A stretch of 46,719 bases of DNA, taken from contig CAZNTU010000017.1 of assembly GCA_964575975.1 (NCBI GenBank), positions 1 to 46,719 of the forward strand, given 5' to 3'. The notes beneath the pieces were generated by a model. It was not told the DNA's origin. It did not search any database and was given only the letters and a program-made list of their open reading frames with translations. Source of the DNA: G963674505 sp964575975 (GTDB lineage Bacteria > Desulfobacterota > Desulfobacteria > Desulfobacterales > SKZT01). Of this stretch, positions 27,984 to 35,161 are shown one piece after another. Each line of letters opens with the position of its first letter. Within the stretch, counting starts at the first letter, position 1. The position numbers and the translations under genes are program-made.

Positions 27984-29441
27984 ATGAAGTTCGAACCTAA
28001 ATTTTTCGGGGACAAGCTGAAGATAGTCAATCCGTTCGGGACGGTGGGCGTGGTCACGCTGTGGAGCCCGGTGGAAAAGGTGTTTTCCAGGCTTCGAAAG
28101 GCGGGGGCGGACCTGAATCCCGAGACTTCGAAAATAGCGGCGATGGGAAACCTCTACGGGGAAGGGTTCAGGCAGCTTCTCAGGAATTTGCTGTACAACC
28201 CGCAGATCGACGCCGTCGTCGTGTTCGGCAAGTCCCTGAACGATTCCTCGGACTATCTCCCGAATTTCTTCGAAAAAGGAGTGGAACCCTATTCGAAGGA
28301 AATCGAGTACGCCCCTGGAGAAGACGGGGCGGTTCCGTCCGCAGTAAAGGTGGTCGGCACGAATTGCGTGATGGACGATCTGGTCGCGCCCGAGTCGTTC
28401 GTCAATCCGCCGAAAATCGTGATCGCGCCTTACGACGAGGAGGGAGCGAAACGGATAAGGGAGTTCCTGGATCGCCATGTCTCCCGAAAAACAGCCGGCG
28501 GAAGAATATTCGTGGACGTCCCTCAAGTTCGGGTAAGCACGTTTCCCAGCGACGTTTCGGCTCACACCGTTTCGGCCGACACGCCGTCCCTGGCCTGGAA
28601 GCTTCTGGTCCACCGAGTTTTTCGTTTCGGAAAGAGGGTTCGGTTGAAAAAAGGCGAGAGAATCGAGCTGCAAAACGTCAAGGTCGTCGTGAGGAAACCG
28701 GCGGACGAAAGCGACGACGTTGTCAGGAAGTGCGGTTTCGACCCGGACGACTTCGGAAAATACCAGAGGGACATCCTGTCGAGCGAAAAGACGTTCGACT
28801 ATACGTACGGCAACAGGATCAGGGCGCATTTCGGACTGGATTGCCTCGACGAAGCCTGCGAGCAGCTTAAGGAAAAGGAAGACGACCGGAAAGCCTATAT
28901 CACCCTTTGGGACAACGGGACCGATATGACCGGGGCGCACAGCCCGTGTCTCGTCTCCCTGTTTTTCAGGAGGATCGCCGATTCCTTGTATCTGACGGCG
29001 ACCTACAGGTCCCACAATATCGCCAAGGCGTGGCTCGAAAACGTCTACGGCCTGATGGCGATCCAAAGATACGCCGTCGGCCGCGCGGGTTTGAACCCCG
29101 CTCCGATCACGGTCGTTTCCCACTCCGCCACGCTCGACCCCATGTATTTAGAAAAGGCGAGCGCCATTCGCGACGAAGTCGCGGGCTTGGCCATGTTCAA
29201 CCCCGACCCGAACGGCTATTTCAGAATATCGGTCGACAAAGACGAGATCGTGGTCAAACATTACTCGCCCGATGGGATCATGCTGGACGAATACCGGGGA
29301 AAAAAGCCGGGATCGATCAGGCAAAAATTGTACAGGAATCGTGCGATTTCCGATTTGAACCACGCCATGTACGTCGGGTCGGAACTGCAAAAGGCATACC
29401 GATGCCTGCTCGACGGGAACGTCTACACCCAAGACCAATAG
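27984..29441 (+). CDS. MtrA-like domain fused to a thymidylate-synthase-family domain
   Basis: A 485-residue fusion. Residues about 15-170 resemble subunit A of methanogen methyl-H4MPT:CoM methyltransferase (MtrA/DUF4346-type): VGVVTLWSPVEKV, then LLRNLLYNPQIDAVVVFGKS and FFEKGVEP. No His is present in the place of the cobamide-ligating His of MtrA (its VKGH motif), so corrinoid binding in that manner is unlikely. Residues about 270-485 are TS-like: nucleophile Cys322 in AHSPCLVSL, Arg342-Ser343, Asn345 and Asn353 in YRSHNIAKAWLENVYGL. The Cys-Arg-Asn spacing (20 and 31) equals that of the first TS-like protein and of ThyA. Function uncertain: second thymidylate synthase, heteromer partner or regulator. 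Confidence 0.75.
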   Translation: MKFEPKFFGDKLKIVNPFGTVGVVTLWSPVEKVFSRLRKAGADLNPETSKIAAMGNLYGEGFRQLLRNLLYNPQIDAVVVFGKSLNDSSDYLPNFFEKGVEPYSKEIEYAPGEDGAVPSAVKVVGTNCVMDDLVAPESFVNPPKIVIAPYDEEGAKRIREFLDRHVSRKTAGGRIFVDVPQVRVSTFPSDVSAHTVSADTPSLAWKLLVHRVFRFGKRVRLKKGERIELQNVKVVVRKPADESDDVVRKCGFDPDDFGKYQRDILSSEKTFDYTYGNRIRAHFGLDCLDEACEQLKEKEDDRKAYITLWDNGTDMTGAHSPCLVSLFFRRIADSLYLTATYRSHNIAKAWLENVYGLMAIQRYAVGRAGLNPAPITVVSHSATLDPMYLEKASAIRDEVAGLAMFNPDPNGYFRISVDKDEIVVKHYSPDGIMLDEYRGKKPGSIRQKLYRNRAISDLNHAMYVGSELQKAYRCLLDGNVYTQDQ

Positions 29442-29476
29442 AAAGCACGGATAATTTCGTCTCGAAGGAAAACCGA

Positions 29477-29806
29477 ATGTTAGAAACGCTTGAAAAAGAA
29501 ATCTACGCAACGTTGCTTGACAGCCTGAAGGACCAGCTCGTGTTCGTGGACGCAAACCATGTCATCCGCTACATGAACAAGACCGCCGTGGCGCAGCACA
29601 AGGACGGAGAAAAACTGATCGGACAATCCATTTTCCAATGCCATTCCGAAGAGTCCCGGAAGAAAATCGTGGAAGCCTACGACGTCCTTTGCAAAGGCGC
29701 GGAAGAGATTTTGATCTCGGACAAAAAAGAAAGACGAATTTTCATGAGGGCGGTGAGAGACAAAGACGGAAAGATAGTCGGGTATTACGAGAGATACGAA
29801 CAATGA
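29477..29806 (+). CDS. Stand-alone PAS-domain protein
   Basis: A 109-residue protein made of one PAS domain: LKDQLVFVDANHVIRYMNKTA, then GQSIFQCHSEESRKKIVEAY and the closing strands FMRAVRDKDGKIVGYYERYE. It resembles the C-terminal PAS unit of DUF438-type proteins, which have a similar CH-containing loop. No output domain is attached. GAAGGAAAA precedes the ATG at 29477. It overlaps the DUF5615 gene by ATGA, so sensor and toxin-like protein are made together. Ligand unknown. Confidence 0.75.
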   Translation: MLETLEKEIYATLLDSLKDQLVFVDANHVIRYMNKTAVAQHKDGEKLIGQSIFQCHSEESRKKIVEAYDVLCKGAEEILISDKKERRIFMRAVRDKDGKIVGYYERYEQ

Positions 29807-30192
29807 GATTTCTTCTTGACCAGGGAATCCCCCGATCAACCGTGAAGATTTTATTGAATGAGAATTTGCATGCGGAACACGTTGGACAATTGGGCATGGC
29901 GAAAGCGACCGATTTGGAGATCCTGAAAGCGGCGGTCCGAAAAAAAGCCGTCGTGGTTACCCTTGATTCGGACTTCCATACCCTCTTGGCCTTGGAGCGA
30001 ATGTTTTGCCCGTCCGTCATCCGTATTCGAATCGAAGGTTTAAAAGGAAAAGATGTGGCCTGTATTATAAAAGAGGTATATGGGCAGGCAAAATCAGAGC
30101 TGATGGCAGGCGCGGCTGTTAGCGTGACTACTTCGAGCATAGGAACTACATCGGACATAAGAATAAGAATTCAACAATTGCCCCTTCTTTGA
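29803..30192 (+). CDS. DUF5615 PIN-like toxin
   Basis: A 129-residue PIN-fold-like protein of the DUF5615/Mut7-C-related family: MRFLLDQGIP (first acidic residue Asp6), HAEHVGQLGMAKATDLEIL and VVVTLDSDFHTLLAL, the acidic TxDxDF motif. Such proteins are the toxin partner of DUF433 antitoxins and are presumed RNases. Normally the DUF433 gene lies immediately upstream on the same strand; here the PAS gene takes that place (ATGA overlap) and the DUF433 gene is downstream on the opposite strand. The last few codons run into a decayed copy of the radical SAM gene end, so the original C-terminus may have been altered. Confidence 0.8.
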   Translation: MRFLLDQGIPRSTVKILLNENLHAEHVGQLGMAKATDLEILKAAVRKKAVVVTLDSDFHTLLALERMFCPSVIRIRIEGLKGKDVACIIKEVYGQAKSELMAGAAVSVTTSSIGTTSDIRIRIQQLPLL

Positions 30193-30292
30193 AAACTGCA
30201 AGGGCGGATGCATGGGAAGGGCTTTCGCGGTCGGCCGGGACCCTATGGTTGGAGAGGACGGACCCTCGCTTGGACGAGCCGTTTATGAATGA
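30188..30292 (+). pseudogene. Inverted fragment of the radical SAM gene 3' end
   Basis: Read in frame from 30188, 34 codons encode a peptide with FENCKGGCMGRAFAVGRDPM and then SLGRAVYE, ending at TGA 30290-30292. The end of the radical SAM gene (30775-30876, minus strand) encodes FEHCKGGCMGRAFALGRDPM and SLRRAVYE. 27 of 34 residues agree without gaps (hand count). One conserved Cys is replaced. It has no start of its own, overlaps the DUF5615 stop and contains the DUF433 stop codon, so it is a non-functional remnant. Confidence 0.85.
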
Positions 30293-30522
30293 AAACATGC
30301 GCACTTCATTTCGAGGATTTTATCGTCCATGCTCGCGGCGGCGAACTCAAGCGCTTGACGAAGATCTTCCTCTTCCAATTCGGGATATTCTTCGAAAAGT
30401 TCGTTCCGGTCCGGATACAAAGCCATGGCTTCCAAAACACGCCGAACGGTCAATCGCATTCCTCGGATACACGGTTGCCCGTTCATTTGGGAAGGGTTGC
30501 GGGTAATTCTATCGAATTGCAT
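30283..30522 (-). CDS. DUF433 antitoxin-like protein
   Basis: A 79-residue protein of the DUF433 family: ITRNPSQMNGQPCIRGMRLTVRRVLEAM, followed by ELFEEYPELEEEDLRQALEFAA, the standard helix-turn-helix-like core of VapB-type partners of DUF5615 toxins. Its ATG at 30522 is preceded by AGAGGAAA. It is convergent to the DUF5615 gene 90 bp away rather than upstream of it. The C-terminal residues MKCACFHS are encoded inside the inverted radical SAM fragment, so the natural tail has probably been replaced. Confidence 0.88.
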   Translation of the reverse strand: MQFDRITRNPSQMNGQPCIRGMRLTVRRVLEAMALYPDRNELFEEYPELEEEDLRQALEFAAASMDDKILEMKCACFHS

Positions 30523-30578
30523 TTATAGATTTCCTCTCTCGAGAGTTCGTCCGATTTTATTTCCGACCATTCTGTCGA

Positions 30579-30794
30579 ATGGCGAAATACCGGATTTTTT
30601 GGATTAAGGAGGATATTGCAAAAATATTATTTCAAAAATTATTGAATCCACCTCCTGAGCCAACCTACATATTGTATGTGATTTTAATGTTGAAAGGCAA
30701 TAAATGCAATGCGGAAATCGAGATCGGAACTTCGTCCGGCAGGTTTTTCATTACGAGAGTTGTGAACATTTCCATTCGTAAACGGCTCGTCTAA
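30579..30794 (+). CDS. Possible small hypothetical protein
   Basis: An open frame of 71 codons (MAKYRIFWIKEDIAKILFQ at the start) in AT-rich DNA between the DUF433 gene and the radical SAM gene. It overlaps the radical SAM 3' end by 44 bp on the opposite strand. No clear ribosome site is in front of it and no family is recognised. It may be chance. Confidence 0.2.
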   Translation: MAKYRIFWIKEDIAKILFQKLLNPPPEPTYILYVILMLKGNKCNAEIEIGTSSGRFFITRVVNISIRKRLV

Positions 30795-31893
30795 GCGAGC
30801 ATCTGTCCTCCCTGGCCATGGGATCGCGCCCTAACGCGAAAGCCCTTCCCATGCATCCTCCCTTGCAGTGTTCGAATCCTTCGCACGTCCCGCACTCGTT
30901 TCGCAAAAGGGACGGTCGTTTCTCGCTGATTCCTTTCGATTCGACCCAGCGGGGGATCGACTCGTACAGAACGTCGGCGAAATCCCTTTCGAAAACTCCT
31001 CGCCCTGCGTATTTTTCCGAGTGGAACATCAGGCACGGATGAAGCAATCCCTCGGCCGTGACGTAGGGCTTTTTCGCCAGATCGCAAAACCCCTTGGCCG
31101 GGGTAGCCCGACCCTTGAACCATTCGATCCCGGATATGCTTCCCCTTCTCTCGTAGAGAACCTTGAACTCCGGATCTTCTTCGTACCGGCTCAAAAGGCT
31201 TAGATACTGCTCCGGGTCGGGAGGGGCCAATGCCGGATCGGCGGCGGCTCTTCCGCAAGAAACCAGCGTTCCGCTCACGACTTTTTCCACGCCCGTTTTT
31301 TCCGCAAATTCCAGAAGAGCGGGAAGCTCCTCGAAATTTCGGCAGGTTTCGGTGAAGGCAATACGAAGGCGTCGGCCGGGCCAAAAATCGTTCAACGCGG
31401 AAACGCCTCGCATGGTTTCGACGAAGGTTCCTTTTCCTCGAATCTCGTCATGGGTTTTATCGGACGCGCCCTCCATGCTGATCTGGACGACCAGCCGGTC
31501 GCATTGCAACGATGCGAGTTTTCGCGCATGCTGGGCGGTTATCAGCGTCGCGTTGGTTTGGAGCGAGATTTCGCGAAAGCCGGTAGTTCGGCACGCGTCG
31601 GAGAGGATTGCAAGCCATTCGGGATGGGTTAGCGGTTCGCCGCCCGCAAGACAGAGGGATTGGCACCCGAGCGACGCGAAACCGGCGATCACTTCGAGCA
31701 GTCGATCCTTGGAAACCGGCCCCGCCCCGGAATCAAAGCCGCTTTCGGGCCAGCAGTGGCGGCAATGCAAATTGCACCGCCCGGTGACCATGATGGTCGC
31801 CGTCTCGGGCGTCCGCAACCCCGCCGCTTCGAAGGCCGCTTTGAGGTCGCTTGCTTTTTTTCCGCCGACGATTATTTTCTCGGAAACGCTCAT
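30751..31893 (-). CDS. Radical SAM/SPASM-domain enzyme
   Basis: A 380-residue enzyme. The radical SAM cluster motif is CNLHCRHC (Cys40, 44, 47) after IMVTGR; the SAM-binding motif is CLAGGEPLTH. The C-terminal SPASM-type region holds auxiliary-cluster cysteines: GFCDLAKKPYV, HPCLMF, NECGTCEGFEHCKGGC and DRCSLRR. SPASM proteins modify peptides or proteins or act in cofactor and haem synthesis. No precursor peptide is evident nearby. The ATG at 31893 lacks a good ribosome site, but a longer start would overlap the divergent rubredoxin gene. A redox link with that rubredoxin is possible. Confidence 0.88.
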   Translation of the reverse strand: MSVSEKIIVGGKKASDLKAAFEAAGLRTPETATIMVTGRCNLHCRHCWPESGFDSGAGPVSKDRLLEVIAGFASLGCQSLCLAGGEPLTHPEWLAILSDACRTTGFREISLQTNATLITAQHARKLASLQCDRLVVQISMEGASDKTHDEIRGKGTFVETMRGVSALNDFWPGRRLRIAFTETCRNFEELPALLEFAEKTGVEKVVSGTLVSCGRAAADPALAPPDPEQYLSLLSRYEEDPEFKVLYERRGSISGIEWFKGRATPAKGFCDLAKKPYVTAEGLLHPCLMFHSEKYAGRGVFERDFADVLYESIPRWVESKGISEKRPSLLRNECGTCEGFEHCKGGCMGRAFALGRDPMAREDRCSLRRAVYEWKCSQLS

Positions 31894-32009
31894 TGGGTTC
31901 GTAAAACAGTGAAATCCATTTTCGGGCGCGGTCGGCCCGAACAAAAAAAAATTCGCAGCCAATTCGTACTTCGCATCCACAATGTAATTGAAAAAAAAGG
32001 AGGAATCAA

Positions 32010-32213
32010 ATGGCAAATCCCGAGGAAATGTACCAATGCCAGACGGTAAATTGCGGGTGTATCTACGATCCGGACAGGGGGGACCGCAGAGGGAAGGTCA
32101 AAAAAGGCACCTGCTTTCAAGATTTAGGCAACGAATGGTGTTGTCCCGTTTGCGGCGCGAGCAAGAAAATGTTCAAGCCCCTCGCGGGACCTGGCTCCAC
32201 CAAGGAGGAGTAA
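32010..32213 (+). CDS. Rubredoxin-like protein with CX4C first knuckle
   Basis: A 67-residue rubredoxin: YQCQTVNCGCIYDPDRGD, GTCFQDLGNEWCCPVCGASKKMF. Iron ligands should be Cys10, Cys15, Cys45 and Cys48. The first pair is spaced CX4C rather than the usual CX2C, as described for Desulfovibrio desulfuricans Rd-2. Extra cysteines at 17, 35 and 44 are present. A cytoplasmic one-electron carrier in anaerobes, often for oxygen or peroxide detoxification or for radical enzymes. An outstanding AAAGGAGG lies before the ATG. Divergent from the radical SAM gene, terminated by a 12-bp-stem hairpin. Confidence 0.92.
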   Translation: MANPEEMYQCQTVNCGCIYDPDRGDRRGKVKKGTCFQDLGNEWCCPVCGASKKMFKPLAGPGSTKEE

Positions 32214-32237
32214 TGCACGACTAAAGTTGCCGAATTA

Positions 32238-32272
32238 AAATAGGACGGGACACAGGCGACCCCGTCCTATTT
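32238..32272. terminator. Bidirectional terminator between rubredoxin and MFS genes
   Basis: Perfect 12-bp arms AAATAGGACGGG (32238-32249) and CCCGTCCTATTT (32261-32272) with an 11-nt loop. It lies between two convergent genes; the TAG stop of the MFS gene is inside the right arm. On the minus strand the stem is followed by a T-rich stretch. Confidence 0.85.
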
Positions 32273-33616
32273 GCGAAATCTGACGGCGGCGAATACGCAC
32301 AAGAGGGCAAAGCAGACTGCGAGATACCACGGAAACCACGCCATGGAATCCATAAACACGGCGTTTTTCAAAGCCTCTCCCTCCAATCCCGTTTGATCGC
32401 GGCCCGCTTCGGAGCGCAGGAAAGAAAGAAGCAAGGAATACAGCACCCCGATCAACCCGTAGGCCAAGTTGAAAGACAAGCCCTTGAAGCTCAAAACAGT
32501 GGCCCTTTGTTCGGAACTCGCCGCCCGGTTCAAATAGTGGCTCATGAAGAAGCCGATGAAATACATGTTGGAGAAGAGCAAAAGCGCCGGCAAAAGTCCG
32601 AACCAAGGAAAAAAGAAGGTCATGCCGATCAGGCCCGCGAAGGCGAGGATCGCCACCACGCCGAGGTTGAAAAGAGGGGTTCGGTTTTCCGCGAGACGTC
32701 TGGCGATGCCGGGGACGAACAGCCCCATGACGGCAATGCCCGAGCCGATCACTCCGAAAAACGCCTCCGGAATTTCGATAATCCGGTAATACTGGCTGCT
32801 CATGGTGATCACCATGCGCACGACGCTGTCGAACACCAGCCCGAAAAGAATCGCCGTCAGAACGAACGGAGTCCGCAATATCCATTTTCCGGCTTTTACA
32901 GTCACCTTCAGCGCTTCGAGAACTGGTTTCGCGCACCCCGACTCGTCGGCGCAGTCCTCGCCCGACTCCTCCTTCATCATCAGAGCCGAAACGAATGCAA
33001 AGACGGCGAAAACCAGCGTCAAATAAATGGGAAACCGCAGGGTCGTGTCCTTGGTCACTTCAATATCCCAACCCGCCCACCGGATTGCCGACTGCATCAA
33101 GGACGGATCGTAGACGGCCGCGCCGGTCACCATGGCGACGATGAATCCGAACGATTGCAAGCGCATCTGTCTTTCCAGCACCAAAGACCAGTCGGAGGCG
33201 TTTCCCTCCCTGCTTAACGAATCGTAAGCCAAGGCTTCGTCCGCACCGCTGGCCGAAGCCTCGGCCATGCCGCTCAAGATCCGGTTCGCAAGGAAAAACA
33301 AAAACAGCGCGTTCGCGTCTTCGCGAGGCGCGAACGCCAAAAGCGACATCTCCAAAACCATCAACGCCCCCGAAAACACAAGGAGGTTTCTTCGCCCGAC
33401 GGAATCGGCGAGCGCCCCGGAAGGCACTTCGCAAATCACGATAGTGGCAGCCCACACGGAATTCAAAATCGCGAACTGGGAGAGGGAAAGGCCGAAATCG
33501 AGGAAAAGAATGGAAAACACCGGATAGTAGAACCTGGAATTGAAAAACACCCTGAACGCTATGAACAGTCGGACGTTCGAGATCGAGAACGGCGATTTTC
33601 GCGTAGGTTTATTCAT
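32267..33616 (-). CDS. MFS transporter
   Basis: A 449-residue protein with about twelve membrane helices. The N-terminal domain has CEVPSGALADSVGRRNLLV, the loop 2-3 MFS motif in the form seen in multidrug/DHA-like exporters; the central loop carries an acidic stretch (MKEESGEDCADESG). The ligand is unknown. The ATG at 33616 is chosen; the open frame continues upstream through a 9-bp tandem repeat (encoding RPVRPVRPVR), which is unlikely to be part of the protein. Convergent with the rubredoxin gene. Confidence 0.88.
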   Translation of the reverse strand: MNKPTRKSPFSISNVRLFIAFRVFFNSRFYYPVFSILFLDFGLSLSQFAILNSVWAATIVICEVPSGALADSVGRRNLLVFSGALMVLEMSLLAFAPREDANALFLFFLANRILSGMAEASASGADEALAYDSLSREGNASDWSLVLERQMRLQSFGFIVAMVTGAAVYDPSLMQSAIRWAGWDIEVTKDTTLRFPIYLTLVFAVFAFVSALMMKEESGEDCADESGCAKPVLEALKVTVKAGKWILRTPFVLTAILFGLVFDSVVRMVITMSSQYYRIIEIPEAFFGVIGSGIAVMGLFVPGIARRLAENRTPLFNLGVVAILAFAGLIGMTFFFPWFGLLPALLLFSNMYFIGFFMSHYLNRAASSEQRATVLSFKGLSFNLAYGLIGVLYSLLLSFLRSEAGRDQTGLEGEALKNAVFMDSMAWFPWYLAVCFALLCVFAAVRFRK

Positions 33617-33863
33617 GGCCGCATCCGTGTTTTCTTTCAATCTTGATAAAATGTCGCTTGCTGTGCGTCGGACAGGTCGGACCGGTCTGACAGGTCGGAC
33701 AAGCGACTTCGACAATTGAATCGTCGCGTTCGAGGCTCCAAACTGGAGCCCGAACCGGACGGGTTAAGAAATCTTGGGTACGATTCTTGAAATCGGTGCC
33801 CGAATTTTCCTGAAAAATTGAGCCTGCAAGCGAAAAAGTCAACGCGCCAACACCGCCCTCCTT
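33617..33863. other. Intergenic region with tandem repeat and hairpin
   Basis: 247 bp between two minus-strand genes. It holds a 9-bp tandem repeat (33667-33702) and a hairpin with arms GGCTCCA/TGGAGCC (33734-33740 and 33744-33750) extended by TTCG/CGAA after one mismatch. No T-run follows the hairpin on the minus strand, so it is not a standard terminator of the aminotransferase gene. Confidence 0.6.
33667..33702. repeat. 9-bp tandem repeat, four copies
   Basis: GTCGGACAG, GTCGGACCG, GTCTGACAG and GTCGGACAA follow each other without gaps. The period is a multiple of three, so it stays open in all frames and produces spurious RPV/LSD-type repeats. Confidence 0.85.
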
Positions 33864-35078
33864 TCACGCGAGAGCCGCCGCAAGGCATCGACCCTGCGAA
33901 TCCGTTTCGATCGTCTCCCCCAATATCCGAACCGCCTTCTCGAGAGAAGATTCGTCGGCCATGGTGAAATTGAGACGCATCGTGGAAGCCCCCCGGTCGG
34001 GTTCCGCGAAAAAGTACTTGCCCGGCACGAACGCCGTGTTCCGCTTCACCGCTTTCCAGTATAGGTCCTCGGCTTCGAATCCCTCCGGGCCCTCGGCCCA
34101 TACGAACATGCCGCCGTCGGGGTTGGACCACGAAAAACTTTCCGGGAAATACCTGTCCATGGCCCCCAGCATGGCTTTCAGGCGAGGTCCGTAAATGGAA
34201 AGTATTTTAGGAAGGTGGCTTTCGAGATATCCGCCCCGCAAATATTCCGCGGCCAAAGCCTGGCCGTACGTGCTCGTGTGCAAATCGACCCCTTGCTTGA
34301 CCTTGACCATCCACCTGCGAATGGGCGCCGGCGCCGCGCAAAACCCGATCCGCAAACCGGGGGCGAAGACTTTGGACAACGTCCCGACGTAAATCACGTG
34401 GTCCGGCGCCAGCGCTTTTATGGGAACGACGCTCTCCCCCCTGTATCTCAACGCGGAGTATGGGTCGTCCTCGACAAGTATCGCTTCGTGCTCGCGCAAA
34501 ATCTCCGCTATCCTGATCCTTCGTTCCAAAGGAATGGTCCGCCCGGTCGGATTCTGGAACGTCGGGACCAGATACACGAACTTGACCGGACCGGATTTCA
34601 ACGTTTCATCGAGGGATTCGGGAACGAGGCCGTCGTCGTCGGAGCGAAGACAGGCATACTCCGGCTCGTAGGGAGCGAACGCCTGTATCGCCCCCAAGTA
34701 CGTGGGGGATTCCACCGCGACACGGTCCCCGGGAGATATCAGGACCTTTCCCGTAGCGTCCAAGACCCCCTGCGATCCCGTGGACACAAGAATCTCGTCG
34801 GGCGAGGCCACGATTTCGATATCCTTCAAATAGACGGACAGCGCCTCCCGCAACGGCATGAACCCCTCGGTCGGATCGTACTGCAAAGCCGACGATCCGT
34901 ACTTGGACAGTACGCGGTCGGTCAACTCGCGGACAACGTCAATGGGAAAACTTTCGGGGGCGGGAATTCCCCCGGCCAACGATATCATGCCCGGCCGGGA
35001 TACCACTTTCAATACCTCCCGGATCATGCTCGCCGTTATGTTTTTCGTTCGATGCGCCAAACGGATTGTCGGAACCAT
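33864..35078 (-). CDS. Class I/II PLP-dependent aminotransferase
   Basis: A 404-residue fold-type I aminotransferase. PLP-site residues: FQNPTG (Asn176), EDDPYSALRY (Asp205, Tyr207), and the Schiff-base Lys236 in TLSKVFAPGLRIG; the C-terminal Arg is in STMRLNFT. The N-terminal MISLAGGIPAPESFP and LQYDPTEGF are typical of the LysN/2-aminoadipate and MocR-related aminotransferase subgroup. It transfers an amino group between an amino acid and a 2-oxoacid; the substrate is unknown. GGGGAGG precedes the ATG at 35078. Divergent from a MocR regulator gene, which is the common arrangement of a MocR target. Confidence 0.92.
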   Translation of the reverse strand: MVPTIRLAHRTKNITASMIREVLKVVSRPGMISLAGGIPAPESFPIDVVRELTDRVLSKYGSSALQYDPTEGFMPLREALSVYLKDIEIVASPDEILVSTGSQGVLDATGKVLISPGDRVAVESPTYLGAIQAFAPYEPEYACLRSDDDGLVPESLDETLKSGPVKFVYLVPTFQNPTGRTIPLERRIRIAEILREHEAILVEDDPYSALRYRGESVVPIKALAPDHVIYVGTLSKVFAPGLRIGFCAAPAPIRRWMVKVKQGVDLHTSTYGQALAAEYLRGGYLESHLPKILSIYGPRLKAMLGAMDRYFPESFSWSNPDGGMFVWAEGPEGFEAEDLYWKAVKRNTAFVPGKYFFAEPDRGASTMRLNFTMADESSLEKAVRILGETIETDSQGRCLAAALA

Positions 35079-35131
35079 GCGAAAACCTCCCCGTTAAAAG
35101 GTTTGTAAAAAAAGCGTTTCGAAAAATTGTC

Positions 35132-35161
35132 TTGATCGATATTACAGGTCCCGGCTATAAA
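35132..35161 (+). promoter_or_regulatory. mocR-like gene promoter
   Basis: TTGATC -35 (35132-35137), 18-bp spacer, TATAAA -10 (35156-35161). Two direct copies of ATTACAG, at 35141-35147 in the spacer and 35161-35167 over the -10 edge, are 20 bp apart, about two helical turns. They are candidate MocR-type operator half sites. Confidence 0.55.

Noticed and set aside
30869..30879. tRNA-like T-loop word GTTCGAATCC
   Set aside because: It is part of the radical SAM coding sequence (Gly-Phe-Glu-His codons); no acceptor stem or anticodon arm is around it.
33667..33702. CRISPR-like array
   Set aside because: The 9-bp units are directly adjacent, with no spacers and no cas genes.
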